DNA of 53,608 nucleotides from Streptomyces sp. NRRL S-337. Lineage in GTDB: Bacteria; Actinomycetota; Actinomycetes; Streptomycetales; Streptomycetaceae. The stretch is taken from positions 1 to 53,608 of the forward strand of contig NZ_JOIX01000050.1 of the NCBI RefSeq assembly GCF_000720175.1. Reading direction: 5' to 3'. The position numbers were made by a program, and so were the translations under genes. Shown here in pieces: positions 34,877 to 43,131 of this stretch. The notes under the pieces are model-generated. The model saw only the letters and a program-made list of their open reading frames with translations. It had not been told where the DNA came from and searched no databases. Numbering within the stretch: the first letter of the stretch is position 1; the number at the start of each line of letters is the position of its first letter.

Positions 34877-35012
34877 CCCGGTCACCACTCGCGGCCGGTC
34901 ACCACTCGCGGCCGGCCACCGCTCCCGCCGGGACAGCGTTCCCAGCGGGTCAGGTCACTCGGCGGGACAAGGCGCCCGGCGGGTCAGGGTGCCCGGCGGG
35001 TCAGGGCGCTCG
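34877..35012. repeat. 17-bp tandem array, 8 units, spanning a stop codon
   Basis: Exact 17-bp periodicity: units start at 34877, 34894, 34911, 34928, 34945, 34962, 34979 and 34996. The right-hand units read GCGGGTCAGGGCGCTCG, the left-hand ones GCCGGTCACCACTCGCG; neighbours differ by a few bases. The right-most unit contains the stop codon (35001-35003) of the isochorismatase-family gene. Confidence 0.85.
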
Positions 35013-35747
35013 GCGGGCGCGGGGCGGTGTGGTGAAGGGGATGTCGGCGGCACGGGCGACGATCTCGACCTCGTCGCCCAGGGCCCATTCGGCCGCACGG
35101 GAGGACATCGCGGCCGGGACGACCCCGCTGATGCCCGGGGCCGCGGGGATGTCGTAGGTGGCGTGTGCGTCGTGCGGCAGGACCACGCGGTAGTCGCGGG
35201 CCAGGGCCGTACGGGCGGTCGCACTGACGCACATCTCGGAGAGCACCCCGCAGATCGCCAGCCCTCCGACGTCCGCCGCTTCCAGCAGATCGCCCAGTGC
35301 CGTGCCCTCGAAGCCGTCGTCCTGGGCCTTGCGGACCACGGTCTCGCGCGGCCCCGGCGCGACGGGCAGGTGGAGTTCCCAGCCGGGCGTGTGCGGTGCG
35401 TCGACGGTCCCGGGTTCGCCGTCGTTCTGGAGGTGGACGACGAGGGCCCCGGCAGCGCGGGCCCGGGCCAGCAGGCCACGGCTCCGGTCGAGCACCCGCG
35501 CCGCGTCCGGCACCGCGTCCTCGCCCGCGACGAAGGCCGATTGGATGTCGACGAGGATCAGCGCCTCGACGGGCCGGACCGCCGCACCGGCGCCCGCGTC
35601 CCCACCCCCACCGTCCTCCACGGTCTCGCCGCCGCGCATGGTGCCGACAACCGCGTCGGCGTCGGCGTCGCGGAGGGTGCTCGCGCCCGTACAAGCCTCG
35701 TCGGCAGGGATGGCCTCGTCGGCAGAAGTGGTGGTCATGATGACCAT
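35001..35747 (-). CDS. Isochorismatase-family cysteine hydrolase
   Basis: 248 aa. Catalytic triad of the family visible: Asp in ALILVDIQSAF, Lys in TVVRKAQDDGFEGT, Cys in GVLSEMCVSATAR. Hydrolyses amide or vinyl-ether substrates such as nicotinamide, ureido compounds or isochorismate; which one is open. The N-terminal about 55 residues are an acidic low-complexity lead, so a later start is possible; ATGs at 35747 and 35738 are both weak for ribosome sites. A near-perfect palindrome lies 41 bp upstream. Confidence 0.82.
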   Translation of the reverse strand: MVIMTTTSADEAIPADEACTGASTLRDADADAVVGTMRGGETVEDGGGGDAGAGAAVRPVEALILVDIQSAFVAGEDAVPDAARVLDRSRGLLARARAAGALVVHLQNDGEPGTVDAPHTPGWELHLPVAPGPRETVVRKAQDDGFEGTALGDLLEAADVGGLAICGVLSEMCVSATARTALARDYRVVLPHDAHATYDIPAAPGISGVVPAAMSSRAAEWALGDEVEIVARAADIPFTTPPRARRAP

Positions 35748-35787
35748 GGTGCGGGTGGGGTGCGCCCCTGCGCGCCTGAGGGGGTGC

Positions 35788-35807
35788 GATCCGGTCATGA
35801 CCCGATC
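35788..35807. promoter_or_regulatory. 20-bp near-perfect palindrome
   Basis: GATCCGGTCATGACCCGATC: half-sites match at 9 of 10 positions. Located 41 bp upstream of the hydrolase ATG in the divergent gap with the serine hydrolase gene, a good place for an operator. Confidence 0.45.
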
Positions 35808-35914
35808 TCGCCCGCCGCCCTGACACGCCGTTCTCGGCCGTCCGGGTCCATATGGTTGCCATGGGCATCGAACTGGGCAGATCATCCCGTAGGGACGCCG
35901 TTTCGCAGGTACAG

Positions 35915-35926
35915 GCGTACGTACGC
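35915..35926. promoter_or_regulatory. 12-bp perfect palindrome GCGTACGTACGC
   Basis: Ends 51 bp upstream of the serine hydrolase GTG; a further GCGTAC follows at 35935-35940. Candidate operator only. Confidence 0.3.
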
Positions 35927-35977
35927 ACACCCCTGCGTACGGGATGAGCGCACCGGGCGACGCGAGAAGAGGCAGCC

Positions 35978-37177
35978 GTGGGACCAGCCACCGTCAACGT
36001 CAACGGCCACTGCGCACCGGAGTTCGCGGGCGTGCAGGAGGCCTTCGAGCGGAATTTCCGGCGGCACGGCGAAGTCGGGGCCGCGGTCACGGTGACCCTG
36101 GACGGGGAGCCGGTGGTCGACCTGTGGGGCGGCCACAAGGATGCCGACCGGACGCAGGACTGGGAACGCGACACCCTGGTCAACGTCTACTCGACGTCCA
36201 AGGGGATGACGGCACTCTGCGCCCATCTGCTCGCCGACCGCGGGGAGCTGGACCTCGATGCGCCGGTCGCCCGCTACTGGCCGGAGTTCGCCCAGGCCGG
36301 CAAGGAGGACTTACCCGTGCGCTGGCTGCTCAGCCACCGCTCCGGCCTGATCGCCCCGCGCACGCCGCTGCCGCCCGGGCGCGCCTACGACTGGGACGCG
36401 GTCTGTACGGTGCTGGCGGCGACCGAGCCGTGGTGGGAGCCGGGGACCGCCCAGGGCTATCACGCGGTGACCTTCGGCTATCTCGTCGGCGAGGTGGTCC
36501 GGCGGGTCACCGGGCAGTCCCTGGGGGCGTTCCTGCGCAGCGAGATCGCGGAGCCGCTGGGGGCCCGGGTGTTCATCGGCACCCCGGACGAGGAGCACGC
36601 CTCCTGCGCGGACATGGTCGGGCAGTTGGACGAGGCGCTGCTCGCCGAGCGGCTTCCCGGTGCGCCGAGGCCGCCGTTCCGGTCCCTGGACGACCATCCG
36701 ATGGCCGTCGTGATGCTCTCCCTGATGTCCATCCCGACCGGCGACGTCAACAGCGCGGCCTATCGCTCGGCGGAGATCCCGGGCGGCAATGCGCACGCCT
36801 CCGCGCACGGGCTCGCGACGGTGTACGGCGCGCTGGTGGGCGGGAAGGTGGTCGGTGCCGGGACGCTGGAGGCGATGCGCCGGTCGCAGAGCCGTCCCGG
36901 GGAGCCGGATCTGGCCATAGGGCCGCTCGCGCCGCCGGGATTCGAGCTGCGCTGGGGTCTCGGCTACATGCTCAACCACCAGTGCCGGCTGGGGCCCAAC
37001 CCGAGGGCGTTCGGGCACGGTGGGGCCGGCGGTTCGTACGCCTTCGCGGACCCCGAGAACCGGCTGTCGTACGCGTACACCATGAACAAGTACGGCGGCG
37101 GGACGGCGGGCGACGACCCGCGCAACGGCGGTCTGGTCAGGGCGGTGTACCAGGCGCTGGACGGGCGGCGCGGCTGA
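35978..37177 (+). CDS. Serine hydrolase (beta-lactamase / family VIII esterase fold), with TTA codon
   Basis: 399 aa. SxxK motif in YSTSKGMTAL (catalytic Ser and Lys), the Tyr motif in GYHAVTFGYLVGEVV, and the C-terminal HGGAGGSYAFADP. No signal peptide, so intracellular esterase rather than secreted beta-lactamase. GTG start with GAAGAGG upstream. Codon 112 is TTA (36311-36313), so full translation should need the bldA tRNA. Confidence 0.88.
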   Translation: MGPATVNVNGHCAPEFAGVQEAFERNFRRHGEVGAAVTVTLDGEPVVDLWGGHKDADRTQDWERDTLVNVYSTSKGMTALCAHLLADRGELDLDAPVARYWPEFAQAGKEDLPVRWLLSHRSGLIAPRTPLPPGRAYDWDAVCTVLAATEPWWEPGTAQGYHAVTFGYLVGEVVRRVTGQSLGAFLRSEIAEPLGARVFIGTPDEEHASCADMVGQLDEALLAERLPGAPRPPFRSLDDHPMAVVMLSLMSIPTGDVNSAAYRSAEIPGGNAHASAHGLATVYGALVGGKVVGAGTLEAMRRSQSRPGEPDLAIGPLAPPGFELRWGLGYMLNHQCRLGPNPRAFGHGGAGGSYAFADPENRLSYAYTMNKYGGGTAGDDPRNGGLVRAVYQALDGRRG

Positions 37178-37231
37178 GCGGGGACGGGGCGCGCAGGGAC
37201 GTGCGGCACACCGCCCCCGGCGCCCGGTCCG

Positions 37232-37795
37232 CTAGGGAGCGGCCGGTTCCGGCGGTGGCGCGGGCCGGGGCGGCACCGGTGGGGCGTCCGCGGCGTCGGC
37301 GAGGGCGTGTAGCGAGTGGACCAGGCCGGCGCGCTGGCCGGCCGGCAGCCGGGCGACGATCGCGGCGATCTCGGCGTGCCGGTCGGCGAGTACCTGCGCG
37401 ACGAGTTCCCGGCCCTCGGCGGTCAGTTCCAGTACGACCTCCCGGCGGTTGCCGGGGTTGGCCTTGCGGGTGACGCTGCCGGCCGCCGCGAGCCGGTCGA
37501 CCATCCGCATCGCGGTGGACGGATTGACCCCCAGCGCGGCGGCCAGGGCGGCGAGCTTGATCGGGCCCTGGCTGTCGAGCACGACCAGGGTGCGCAGCTG
37601 GGGCAGGGTGAGCGAGGGCTCGATCCGGGCCAGCGCCCGGGCCGAGATCGCGACCAGCAGCCGGGAAGCGGTCAGCACCGCGGCGATGACCTCCTCGACG
37701 TCCTGGTCGAGGTCCTGGTCGCCGTGCTGCGCGCGCTCGTCCCCGGTCGTGGCCGGCCCGACCGGCCGCCTTGCGCGATCTGCCTCGTTCCCCAT
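37232..37795 (-). CDS. MarR-family regulator
   Basis: 187 aa. Winged-helix core LTLPQLRTLVVLDSQGPIKLAALAAALGVNPSTAMRMVDRLAAAGSVTRKAN-type region (residues about 65-115), wing NRREVVLELTAEG. Start ATG 37795 follows AAAGG; the longer open frame upstream lacks a site. Target unknown; it could control the convergent serine hydrolase or act elsewhere. It is far from the pca genes, so not obviously PcaV. Confidence 0.85.
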   Translation of the reverse strand: MGNEADRARRPVGPATTGDERAQHGDQDLDQDVEEVIAAVLTASRLLVAISARALARIEPSLTLPQLRTLVVLDSQGPIKLAALAAALGVNPSTAMRMVDRLAAAGSVTRKANPGNRREVVLELTAEGRELVAQVLADRHAEIAAIVARLPAGQRAGLVHSLHALADAADAPPVPPRPAPPPEPAAP

Positions 37796-37937
37796 GGCGC
37801 CTTTATACCCGTCCCGGCATCGTGCCTGGTGGCGGGCGGTACCGACGGGCGCGAACGGGCCCGGGCCGCGGTCCGGGGCGGCCCGGAAATCCGGCCCCGC
37901 GCTCCTCTTTGCACGGCGCAATAATAGGAGGTACGGC

Positions 37938-38255
37938 ATGGCCGGGTCCGGCATGCATCCGGCGCCGCCCGTACGGCGGGGCCGGGGAGAGGGCGTGGTG
38001 ATCATGGAACGGGACACCGAGACGGTTCACGAGGCATACGCGTTCGTCTGTCTGCACTGCGGGCACGGCTGGGAGGAGGAGTACGAGATCCGGCACACCA
38101 CGGATCTGGCGGGCCACCGACGGGCCGACTATTTCGCGCGCGGCATCCGGGTTCCGTCCCCGCTGACCCGCAATGACTGCCCCTCCTGCAACCTCGGCCC
38201 GATCCGCATCCTGCGCCCCGGCCGGGTGAACTCGACCCGGACGTATCTGGCCTGA
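37938..38255 (+). CDS. Zinc-ribbon protein, 105 aa
   Basis: 105 aa with C-x2-C in FVCLHCGHGW and a second C-x2-C in NDCPSCNLG about 50 residues later, which would make one four-Cys zinc ribbon; between them lies a conserved-looking EEEYEIRHTTDLAGHRRADYFARGI segment. An excellent ribosome site (TAGGAGG, 37925-37931) precedes the ATG. Function unknown. Divergent from the MarR gene, so possibly its target. Confidence 0.8.
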   Translation: MAGSGMHPAPPVRRGRGEGVVIMERDTETVHEAYAFVCLHCGHGWEEEYEIRHTTDLAGHRRADYFARGIRVPSPLTRNDCPSCNLGPIRILRPGRVNSTRTYLA

Positions 38256-38340
38256 CGGCGCCCCCGCCGTATCCGGCCTGACCGCGGCCCCGGCGTACCG
38301 GCCCGACGGCGGCCGGGCCCTTCGGCGCGCCGCCCGTGCC

Positions 38341-38412
38341 GTCACCGGCCGGTGTACGGCAGCGGTCACCGGCCGGTGTACAGCAGCCCTCACCAGCCGG
38401 TGTACAGCAGGT
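38341..38412. repeat. 24-bp tandem repeat x3 spanning a stop codon
   Basis: Units 38341-38364, 38365-38388 and 38389-38412; units 1 and 2 differ at 2 positions, 2 and 3 at 4. On the minus strand each unit encodes Leu-Leu-Tyr-Thr-Gly-Trp/Arg-stop: the last codons and stop of the membrane-protein gene duplicated twice downstream. Confidence 0.9.
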
Positions 38413-39865
38413 GGTTGACCAGTAGCGGCAGCACGGCCTGGGCCGTCAGCCAGGAGCGCCGGTGGGACGCGGGCAGCAGGGCGCAGGCGGCCAGCAGCCA
38501 GGACGCGAAGGGCAGCCAGATGCGCTCGGTCTCCGCCTTGCTCATGCCGGAGAGGTCGGCCACCAGGAGGGCGAGCAGCGCGGCCAGCACGAGCACGGTC
38601 AGGCGGTCGGCGGGCGTGGGCGGCGGTCCGGTGCGCGCGTCGGTGCGCGGGCGGAGGCGCCGCACGGCGGCCGGGGCGGCCGCGAGGATGCGCCGCAGCG
38701 CGGCGACGGTGGCGAGACCGGTGATCAGCACGGCGCAGGCCAGGTTGCCCCACACCCAGTACGCGTACGGACGGACCGCCGCGGCGCCCTGGTAGTAGCG
38801 CTGTACCAGCAGCCGGTACCCCTCCCACCAGTCGAAACCGGCGAGCGTGAAGGCCACCGCGACGGCCGCCGCCCCGGTCGCCACGAGCGGCAGCGGGCGG
38901 GCGCTCCGGGCGAGCAGCAGGACCGCGGCGGCGATCAGGACGATGAGGGTGAGGCCGTAGGACAGATAACAGGTCAGGCCGAGGAGGAGCCCTGAGCCCA
39001 GGGCGGCGGCCGCGCGGAGGGGGACACTCCCCCGGCTGCCGCCGCCGGCACCTCCACCCCGCGGGGGCCCAGGGCGGGTGCGCCCGGTGGCGGCGAGCGC
39101 GAGCAGGGCGAGTGACCAGGCGGCGACCGCGGCGAAGTAGCCGTCGGCGGAGGTGCCCACCCATACGGCGGCCGGAGCCAGGACGAGGTAGGGCGCGGCC
39201 CGGCGTGCGGTGGGCTCGTCGGTGAGCGCGCGCAGGGCGATGAGGACCGCGGCCGCGGTGGAGGCGCCGGTGACCAGGCACCAGACGCCGGCCCAGGCGC
39301 CGCCGCCCAGGCCGAGGCGGTCCAGCCCGACAAAGGTGAGGATCGCGGCCGGCGGGTGTCCGGCGACGTGGGCGGGCCAGTGGTCCGGGGCGTTGTTGAG
39401 GATGTGCCCGGTGAAGCCGCGCAGTACCGGGCCGAGGTCGTCGAAGCGGTGGATGACCGTCAGGTACTCGTAGGCGGTGGTGAGCCGGCCGGCGACACCG
39501 GTCCGCCAGCCGTCGATCAGGGCCAGTGCGGTCGTCCAGGCGAGGGCGGCGGCCCAGCAGGTGAGGAGCAGGGCCCGCCAGGGCAGCCGGGCGGCGAGCG
39601 GCGGACCGTACGCGATCACGAGGACGGCGACGGTGACCGCGGCGGGGGTGCCGGGGCCGAGGTGCGGGAACCACGAGGCGTACAGCGGCGGCCAGTTCAC
39701 GTGCAGGCTGCCGTTGGCGTGCTCGATGACGGTGCCGATGACGGCGGCGAGCGCGACGAGGAGGGCGCCGGCCGCGGCGGCCAGCAGGTCGGCGCGGCGC
39801 ACGGCGCGCTCGTCGGGCTCCGGTCGGACGCTCGCCCGGCCCGGCCGGATCTCACGGTGGGTCAC
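38390..39865 (-). CDS. Polytopic membrane protein, GT-C glycosyltransferase-like
   Basis: 491 aa with about 11-13 hydrophobic helices. A loop after the first helix carries HVNWPPLYASWFPHLGPGTP, and HWPAHVAGHPPAAILTF follows, resembling lipid-linked-sugar GT-C enzymes of actinobacteria; no definite Asp motif is provable by eye. GTG start at 39865. Its 3' end lies in a tandem repeat. Divergent from the Mo-oxidoreductase gene (113-bp gap). Confidence 0.7.
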   Translation of the reverse strand: MTHREIRPGRASVRPEPDERAVRRADLLAAAAGALLVALAAVIGTVIEHANGSLHVNWPPLYASWFPHLGPGTPAAVTVAVLVIAYGPPLAARLPWRALLLTCWAAALAWTTALALIDGWRTGVAGRLTTAYEYLTVIHRFDDLGPVLRGFTGHILNNAPDHWPAHVAGHPPAAILTFVGLDRLGLGGGAWAGVWCLVTGASTAAAVLIALRALTDEPTARRAAPYLVLAPAAVWVGTSADGYFAAVAAWSLALLALAATGRTRPGPPRGGGAGGGSRGSVPLRAAAALGSGLLLGLTCYLSYGLTLIVLIAAAVLLLARSARPLPLVATGAAAVAVAFTLAGFDWWEGYRLLVQRYYQGAAAVRPYAYWVWGNLACAVLITGLATVAALRRILAAAPAAVRRLRPRTDARTGPPPTPADRLTVLVLAALLALLVADLSGMSKAETERIWLPFASWLLAACALLPASHRRSWLTAQAVLPLLVNHLLYTGW

Positions 39866-39978
39866 ACCGGCACGCTAGGACGCCACGGCCGGGCCGGGGT
39901 GGCGCCGTTCCGCCGACGTCAGACTTTCGTCATGCGTTGCGGCCCGCTCGGGACGCGGTCCCGGCATACCGTCGGCGC

Positions 39979-41229
39979 ATGGCCGCTTCCCGCCCGGTTC
40001 CGCCCACCTCCCCGTCGTTCTGGCGCAGTCCGCTGCGCGGCCCGCGGCTGACCGCGCTGCTCGGTGTGGTCCTGCTGGCCGGGATCACCCTGCTGTTCGT
40101 CACCGGTCTGCTGTCGTACGCCGCCTACAACCCCGACCTGGCCGGCGGCGTCAACGACCAGACGCCCGGGAAGGGCCTGCTGGGGTTCTACCTCTTCAGC
40201 TGGCCCACCGGCCCGCGCTGGCTCTACCGGCTGACCCAGGGGGTGCACGTCACCCTCGGCGTGGTCCTCGTGCCCGTGCTGCTGGCGAAGCTGTGGTCGG
40301 TGATCCCGAAGCTGTTCCGGATGCCGCCGGCGCGGTCGGCGGGCGACGCACTGGAGCGGCTGTCGCTGCTGTTGCTGGTCGGCGGGGCGCTGTTCGAGTT
40401 CGTCACCGGGCTGCTCAACGTCCAGCTGGCGTACCTCTTCCCCGGGTCGTTCTACCGGCTGCACTTCTACGGCGCGTGGGTGTTCATCGGCGCGTTCGTG
40501 GCCCATGTGGTGCTGCGGCTGCCGCGGACCGTACGGGCGCTGCGGGAGCGGACCGATCCGGCGGCGCAGGACGACGGGACCGGGCTGGTGGCGGTGCGTC
40601 CGGACCGGCCGACGCTGAGCCGGCGGGGCGCGCTGGGGCTGGTCGGCGCCGGGTCGCTGCTGTTGCTGGTGACGACGGCGGGGCAGAGCCTGGGCGGGTG
40701 GTGGCGGCGTACCGCGCTGCTGGCGCCGCATGGGGGCGCGGATCCGGGCGGCGGGCCGAACGGGTTCCAGATCAACAAGTCCGCGGCTGCCGTCGGGATC
40801 CGGGCGCAGGACACCGGTGACGACTGGCGGCTGACGGTGGAGGGCGGCGGGCGCCGGGTGCGGCTGACCCGCGCCGATCTGCTGCGGCTGCCGCAGCACC
40901 AGGCGGCGCTGCCGATCGCCTGTGTGGAGGGCTGGTCGACGGACGACCAGTTGTGGAGCGGGGTGCGGTTGCGGGAGCTCGCCGCGCTGGTGGGCCTCGG
41001 CGACCGGCCGCCAGGCGTGCTGGTGGAGTCGCTCCAGTTGCACGGCGCGTTCCGCCGGGCCGCGCTGAGCAGCAGCCAGGTGCGCGATCCGCGGTCGTTG
41101 CTCGCGCTGCGGGTGGGCGGCGCGGAGCTCTCGCGGGACCACGGCTACCCGGCGCGGATCATCGTGCCGGCGGCGCCGGGGGTGCTGAACACCAAGTGGG
41201 TGGCGCGGCTTTCGTTCGGGGAGGGGTGA
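39979..41229 (+). CDS. Membrane molybdopterin oxidoreductase (Sec/Tat dual type)
   Basis: 416 aa. Four helices form a cytochrome-b561-like domain with His residues in the membrane (GVHVTLGVVLVPV; YRLHFYGAWVFIGAFVAHVVL). A fifth helix is preceded by SRRGALG (about 214-220), a twin-arginine motif internal to the protein, then comes a sulfite-oxidase-fold Mo-cofactor domain with Cys in IACVEGWS and YPARIIVPAAPGVLNTKWV. Topology matches Streptomyces proteins known to be inserted by Sec for the first helices and Tat for the last. Oxidoreductase on the outer face; substrate unknown. GTGA overlap with the next gene. Confidence 0.85.
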   Translation: MAASRPVPPTSPSFWRSPLRGPRLTALLGVVLLAGITLLFVTGLLSYAAYNPDLAGGVNDQTPGKGLLGFYLFSWPTGPRWLYRLTQGVHVTLGVVLVPVLLAKLWSVIPKLFRMPPARSAGDALERLSLLLLVGGALFEFVTGLLNVQLAYLFPGSFYRLHFYGAWVFIGAFVAHVVLRLPRTVRALRERTDPAAQDDGTGLVAVRPDRPTLSRRGALGLVGAGSLLLLVTTAGQSLGGWWRRTALLAPHGGADPGGGPNGFQINKSAAAVGIRAQDTGDDWRLTVEGGGRRVRLTRADLLRLPQHQAALPIACVEGWSTDDQLWSGVRLRELAALVGLGDRPPGVLVESLQLHGAFRRAALSSSQVRDPRSLLALRVGGAELSRDHGYPARIIVPAAPGVLNTKWVARLSFGEG

Positions 41230-41807
41230 GCGGCGTGCGACGGGTACGGATGCCCGGGCGGGCCGCGCTGGTCCGTGGGTGGCAGCGACTGCGCCGGCAC
41301 CGCTGGTACGGCGAAGGGCCGTTGCACCTGGCGCTGATGCTCGGGTCGTTCGCACTCACCGGTTATGCGGGGGTGCGGCTGCTGGCCGGCGGGCGGTGGC
41401 CACTGGTGGTGGTGTGGTTCGTGGGGGCGGCGCTGCTGCACGATCTGGTGCTGCTGCCGCTGTACGCGCTCGCCGACCGTGCGGTGGTCCGGTGCACGGC
41501 GGGGACCGCTCGCCATCGGCCCTGGACGGCGTTCGTGCGGGTGCCCGCCGCGCTGTCGGGCCTGCTGTTGCTGGTGTGGCTCCCGCTCATCGCCTATGCG
41601 GCGGGGGGCGGTTGGGCGGTGCACTACGAGGCCGCGACCGGGCTGCCGGCCGGGGTGTTCCTGGGCCGCTGGCTGCTGATCACCGCCGTGCTGTTCGCGG
41701 TCTCCGCGCTGTGGTTGCTGTGCCGTACGGTTCAGCCCCGGCGGGCGGCGGGCAGGCTGCGGCGCCGCCGCAGGGCGACGAAACAGCGCGCGGCGGACGG
41801 TGACTGA
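41226..41807 (+). CDS. Four-helix membrane protein, partner of Mo-oxidoreductase
   Basis: 193 aa, about four helices (LHLALMLGSFALTGYAGV; WPLVVVWFVGAALLHDLVLLPLYAL; LSGLLLLVWLPLIAYAA; WLLITAVLFAVSALWLL). GTG overlaps the oxidoreductase TGA by 4 bp with GGGGAGG upstream, so co-translated. A HD pair (LLHDLVLLP) could bind metal or heme but this is speculative. The 3' end overlaps the convergent methyltransferase by 76 bp. Confidence 0.75.
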   Translation: MSGVRRVRMPGRAALVRGWQRLRRHRWYGEGPLHLALMLGSFALTGYAGVRLLAGGRWPLVVVWFVGAALLHDLVLLPLYALADRAVVRCTAGTARHRPWTAFVRVPAALSGLLLLVWLPLIAYAAGGGWAVHYEAATGLPAGVFLGRWLLITAVLFAVSALWLLCRTVQPRRAAGRLRRRRRATKQRAADGD

Positions 41808-42463
41808 CTCCTCCGGCCGGCGGCCGTCCACCGCTCGACGGGTGTCCAGTCCGCGGCGTCGGCGTACCGCAGCAGCGCGGGCGTGCCGACCCGGGCCCAG
41901 GGGAACGGGTCGGCGGTGTGGTGGCCCGCGTACGGGTCGCCGGCGACGCTGACCCGGGCCCGTTCGTCGATGTCCGCGGGGACGGTCTCCACGATGAGCA
42001 GCCCGGCCGGGTGGACCAGGGCGGCGGTGCGGGCGAGCAGGGCGCGGGGGTCGCCGCCTATGCCGATGTTGCCGTCGAGGAGCAGCGCGGTACCCCAACT
42101 CCCTTCGTCGGGAAGGGAGTCGAAGACCGAGCAGCGCAGGGCGGCGCCCCCGGCCGCGGCGGTGCGGGCGACCGCGGCCGGGCTGACGTCGATGCCGAGC
42201 ACCCGCCTGCCCTGCGCGGTGAGCGCGGCGACCAGCCGTCCGGGGCCGCAGCCGATGTCCAGGACGCTGCCCTCGCAGCGGCCCAGCACCGCGAGGTCGG
42301 TCTCGTCCGCCGCGGCGCACCAGCGCTCGACGTCCAGCGGCAGCAACCAGCCGTCGGTGCGGCGCAGATAGAGCGGGCCGCGGCCGTTGCGCAGGGCCTC
42401 GGCGTAGGCGTCCGCACCCCAGACCGCGGGGTGCGGCGGGGCATCAGGAACGGTGGTGCTCAT
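41732..42463 (-). CDS. Class I SAM-dependent methyltransferase
   Basis: 243 aa. Motif I VLDIGCGPGRLVAALTAQG, acidic end of strand 2 in VLGIDVSP, motif II-like LLLDGNIGIGGDP. N-terminal DAYAEALRNGRGPLYLRRTDG and a Trp-rich C-terminus. Small-molecule or sugar O-methylation is plausible given the neighbouring sugar genes. ATG overlaps the DUF2064 gene stop (ATGA). Confidence 0.85.
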   Translation of the reverse strand: MSTTVPDAPPHPAVWGADAYAEALRNGRGPLYLRRTDGWLLPLDVERWCAAADETDLAVLGRCEGSVLDIGCGPGRLVAALTAQGRRVLGIDVSPAAVARTAAAGGAALRCSVFDSLPDEGSWGTALLLDGNIGIGGDPRALLARTAALVHPAGLLIVETVPADIDERARVSVAGDPYAGHHTADPFPWARVGTPALLRYADAADWTPVERWTAAGRRSQSPSAARCFVALRRRRSLPAARRG

Positions 42464-43131
42464 CGGCCCCTCACCGCTGTCAGCCGGGCGAGGGTGGTGG
42501 CGAAGCGGCCGGTGGGGGCCTGGGCGGCGACCAGGTGGGCGTCGGCGGCGGTGTCGACGTCGCGGAGCACCGGCAGGTCGCCGATCCGGAGTCCGGCCGC
42601 GGTCAGGCGGGCGCGCTGGGCGGCGCCGGTGCCCGCGGTGGACATCGGGACGCCGCGCAGCAACCGGGGGTCGGGGTCGGCGAGGCCGAGCGCCCAGAAC
42701 CCGCCGTCCTCGGCCGGGCCGAACCAGGCGTCACGGTGTTCCCAGGCGGTCAACTCCAGTGCGGGTGCGAGGAGTTCGGCGGTCACCTGCGGGGTGTCCA
42801 TGCCCAGGAGCAGGGTGGGGCCGGGGCTGGCGGCGAAGGCCGCGGCGAGCCGTTCGTCGAGGCCGCCGGCGCACTGCGGCCGGACCTCGAAGCCGTCCGG
42901 CAGCCAGTCCCCGGGCCGTCCGTCGAGCACCACGGTCCGCCGCCGGGCGGGCATCGCGCGGACCGCGAGGAGGGTGTCGTGCAGGGCCGCGGCGGCCAAC
43001 CGGGCGGCCTCGTCGGGGGTGTAGGGCGGGGTCAGCCGGGTCTTGACCCGGCCGGGCACCGGTTCCTTGGCGATGACCAGGACCGCGGTCGGCCCGTGCG
43101 GGGGCGGCGTACGGTCCGCGGGGCGGGTCAT
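42460..43131 (-). CDS. DUF2064 / TIGR04282-type nucleotidyl- or glycosyltransferase
   Basis: 223 aa GT-A-like fold: VLVIAKEPVPGRVKTRLTPPYTPDEAARLA at the start and LLLGMDTPQ / GPAEDGGFWALGL in the core, features of DUF2064 proteins (often labelled arsenosugar biosynthesis glycosyltransferase, a name not supported by anything here). It may transfer or activate a sugar for the same pathway as its neighbours. Overlaps both flanking genes by 4 bp. Confidence 0.85.
   Translation of the reverse strand: MTRPADRTPPPHGPTAVLVIAKEPVPGRVKTRLTPPYTPDEAARLAAAALHDTLLAVRAMPARRRTVVLDGRPGDWLPDGFEVRPQCAGGLDERLAAAFAASPGPTLLLGMDTPQVTAELLAPALELTAWEHRDAWFGPAEDGGFWALGLADPDPRLLRGVPMSTAGTGAAQRARLTAAGLRIGDLPVLRDVDTAADAHLVAAQAPTGRFATTLARLTAVRGR

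Noticed and set aside
34877..35012. CRISPR array
   Set aside because: Units are contiguous 17-mers without spacers and drift in sequence; a tandem array, not CRISPR.
37232..37795. MarR protein as PcaV, regulator of the pca genes
   Set aside because: About 9 kb from the pca operon and divergent from a zinc-ribbon gene; PcaV normally sits next to pcaI, which is outside the window.
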